This document shows, piece by piece, positions 62,721 to 64,000 of a stretch of DNA of 64,000 nucleotides; positions within the stretch are counted from its first letter, which is position 1, and every line of letters begins with the position of its first letter. Where the stretch lies: positions 434,001-498,000 of the forward strand of contig NZ_BMMB01000005.1 of the NCBI RefSeq assembly GCF_014645615.1, written 5' to 3'. Under the pieces are notes generated by a model. The model did not search any database. It saw only the letters and a list, made by a program, of their open reading frames with translations, and had not been told where the DNA came from. Position numbers and translations under genes: made by a program. Source of the DNA: Paenibacillus hunanensis. GTDB taxonomy: Bacteria; Bacillota; Bacilli; Paenibacillales; Paenibacillaceae.

Positions 62721-63929
62721 ATGAGTACATCCCCCAAAGCCACCTACGAGCCGCTAAACGAACAAACCGCAATTCAGCTAGCCGTGAAGCTGAACGTGTT
62801 TGAAGCTGCCACTGGACTGAGCTGTCGCGAGATTGGAGACGGTAATCTCAATCTCGTCTTCCATATTACGGAGTCCGCTACTGGACGCGGCATCATTATC
62901 AAGCAGGCGCTGCCATATGTACGCGTCATCGGTGAGAGCTGGCCGCTGACACTGGAGCGAGCACGTATGGAGAGCGAAGCACTGCAAATTTTCGCTCGTT
63001 ATGCACCGCAGTATGTGCCCGTTGTCCACCATACAGATGAGCAATACGCCATCACCGTAATGGAAGACCTGTCCCGCTTGAAAATCGTACGCACCGGCTT
63101 TGCCGAAGGCGAAGTGTATCCGCTGCTATCCACGCATATCGGAGAGTATCTGGCGCGGACGCTGTATGGCACGTCCGATTTTGCACTCGGTGCAGATGCG
63201 CGGCGTGAGCTGGCACTACAATTTCATAATCCAGAGCTGTGCAAAATTACTGAAAACTTTGTGTTCACGTATCCGCTAATCGATGATGAGAGCAATGCGG
63301 TCGAACCCGGCTTAACCGAGCTGGCTCAAGAGCTGTGGAGTGACCAGAAGTTGTTATTGGAAGGTGCGAAGCTGAAGCAGCATTTTATGACCTCTGCGGA
63401 AGCGTTACTGCACGGTGATCTGCATACAGGTAGTATTTTTGCGAGCGATGAGGAGACGAAGGTGATCGATCCCGAATTCGCATTTTATGGGCCGATCGGG
63501 TACGATATCGGGCTGTTTATCGCGAATACACTGCTGTCTGCGCTGGCGCGTCAGGATGATACACGCGAGCAGCTGCTGCACCATGTGACGAATGTATGGA
63601 ATGTGTTCCAGACGCGTTATACCGAGCTGTGGCAGACGGATAATCAGGAGCATTTTGCCGCGGTGCCAGGGTATCTGGATTATCAGCTACAGCATATTTT
63701 GGAGGATACGGTCGGTTATGCAGGTAGCGAGATGATGCGTCGGGTAGTCGGTCTGGCACACGCGAAGGATATCGAAGCGATTCAGGACGATGCCAAACGT
63801 CTGCATATCAAGTCGAGTGCAGCACGTCTGGCACGTGATTTTATCGTGAATCGCAGTCGTTATCAAAGTGCAGAACAGATTGTACAGGCATTGCAGCAGG
63901 CGGATCAGGGTGTGGAGATTGGTATTTGA
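62721..63929 (+). CDS. mtnK: S-methyl-5-thioribose kinase MtnK
   Basis: 402 residues; the ATG at 62721 is 5 nt from AAGGAGG, so the longer frame through the repeat is not the start. It has the protein kinase-like fold: GDGNLNLVFHI nucleotide loop, IIIKQALP, catalytic loop LLHGDLHTGSIF and metal motif VIDPEFAFYGPIGYDIG, all characteristic of MtnK. It phosphorylates methylthioribose to methylthioribose-1-phosphate in methionine salvage, in the cytoplasm. mtnA would be expected downstream, outside the window. The ABC importer just upstream may supply the sugar. Confidence 0.93.
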   Translation: MSTSPKATYEPLNEQTAIQLAVKLNVFEAATGLSCREIGDGNLNLVFHITESATGRGIIIKQALPYVRVIGESWPLTLERARMESEALQIFARYAPQYVPVVHHTDEQYAITVMEDLSRLKIVRTGFAEGEVYPLLSTHIGEYLARTLYGTSDFALGADARRELALQFHNPELCKITENFVFTYPLIDDESNAVEPGLTELAQELWSDQKLLLEGAKLKQHFMTSAEALLHGDLHTGSIFASDEETKVIDPEFAFYGPIGYDIGLFIANTLLSALARQDDTREQLLHHVTNVWNVFQTRYTELWQTDNQEHFAAVPGYLDYQLQHILEDTVGYAGSEMMRRVVGLAHAKDIEAIQDDAKRLHIKSSAARLARDFIVNRSRYQSAEQIVQALQQADQGVEIGI

Positions 63930-64000
63930 TCTGTCATTTTCAGCATATAGTTCGTGTCCACACATAGATAGAGGTCTGGCTATTCATGAAATGATGAGCT
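63930..64000. other. Intergenic end of window
   Basis: 71 bp after mtnK with no recognisable feature before the window ends. Confidence 0.4.

Overview
The window looks like chromosome of a Paenibacillus-type member of the Bacillota (Paenibacillaceae). The basis is a moderate base composition, strong Shine-Dalgarno sites (AAGGAGG type), an SLH-domain surface protein, xylan and galactan-type glycoside hydrolases, Gram-positive lipoproteins, and many U-tailed terminators. I saw no rRNA, tRNA, CRISPR array, transposase or prophage structural gene. The genus is inferred from gene style, not proven.

Layout. 1-9.7 kb: a large SLH surface protein cut by the left edge, a sugar isomerase-like protein, a zinc metallopeptidase, an alpha/beta hydrolase, a small L7/L12-like membrane protein, and a vitamin ECF transporter (S, fused A-A and T components). 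10-16.8 kb: a GGDEF-EAL protein, then an AT-rich unit of exported proteins (two paralogues, a lipoprotein and a 25-residue membrane peptide) and a methyltransferase. 17-25.9 kb: a GH43 beta-xylosidase, a YkgJ/SEC-C cysteine-cluster protein, a frameshifted Lrp regulator next to a YitT membrane protein, a TauE exporter, a diguanylate cyclase, an intact Lrp regulator and an MBL-fold hydrolase. 26-37.7 kb: an oxidoreductase/MarR divergent pair with clear operators, an SDR epimerase, a duplicated secreted protein, signal peptidase I, an LLM monooxygenase, YjdM, a Gfo/Idh dehydrogenase, a secreted asparaginase with a GlnR/TnrA-type box, a darcynin-like protein and a Crp-like regulator. 38-47.8 kb: a secreted GH30 enzyme behind a cre site, an AT-rich cassette with a bacteriocin-like peptide, a VTC/DUF4956/Cthe_2159 operon, and a hypothetical protein. 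48-64 kb: a two-component system, a lipid kinase, Ada, a papain-like amidase, a CdsA-like enzyme, an esterase, a LysE exporter, a ribose-type ABC transporter and methylthioribose kinase (mtnK).

The main structure not explained by genes is repetitive. A roughly 200-bp multi-hairpin element occurs twice in the same orientation, just upstream of the two-component operon and of mtnK; the copies are about 94% identical and include a compensatory base-pair change. A second, roughly 110-bp palindromic element occurs twice in opposite orientations and also shows a compensatory pair. Three perfect short tandem repeats (20 x 6 bp inside the histidine kinase, 13 x 7 bp before the Crp-like gene, 6 x 6 bp before a dehydrogenase) could change length. 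The other leading candidates are the bacteriocin-like cassette, the exported-paralogue unit, and the possible methylthioribose importer beside mtnK.
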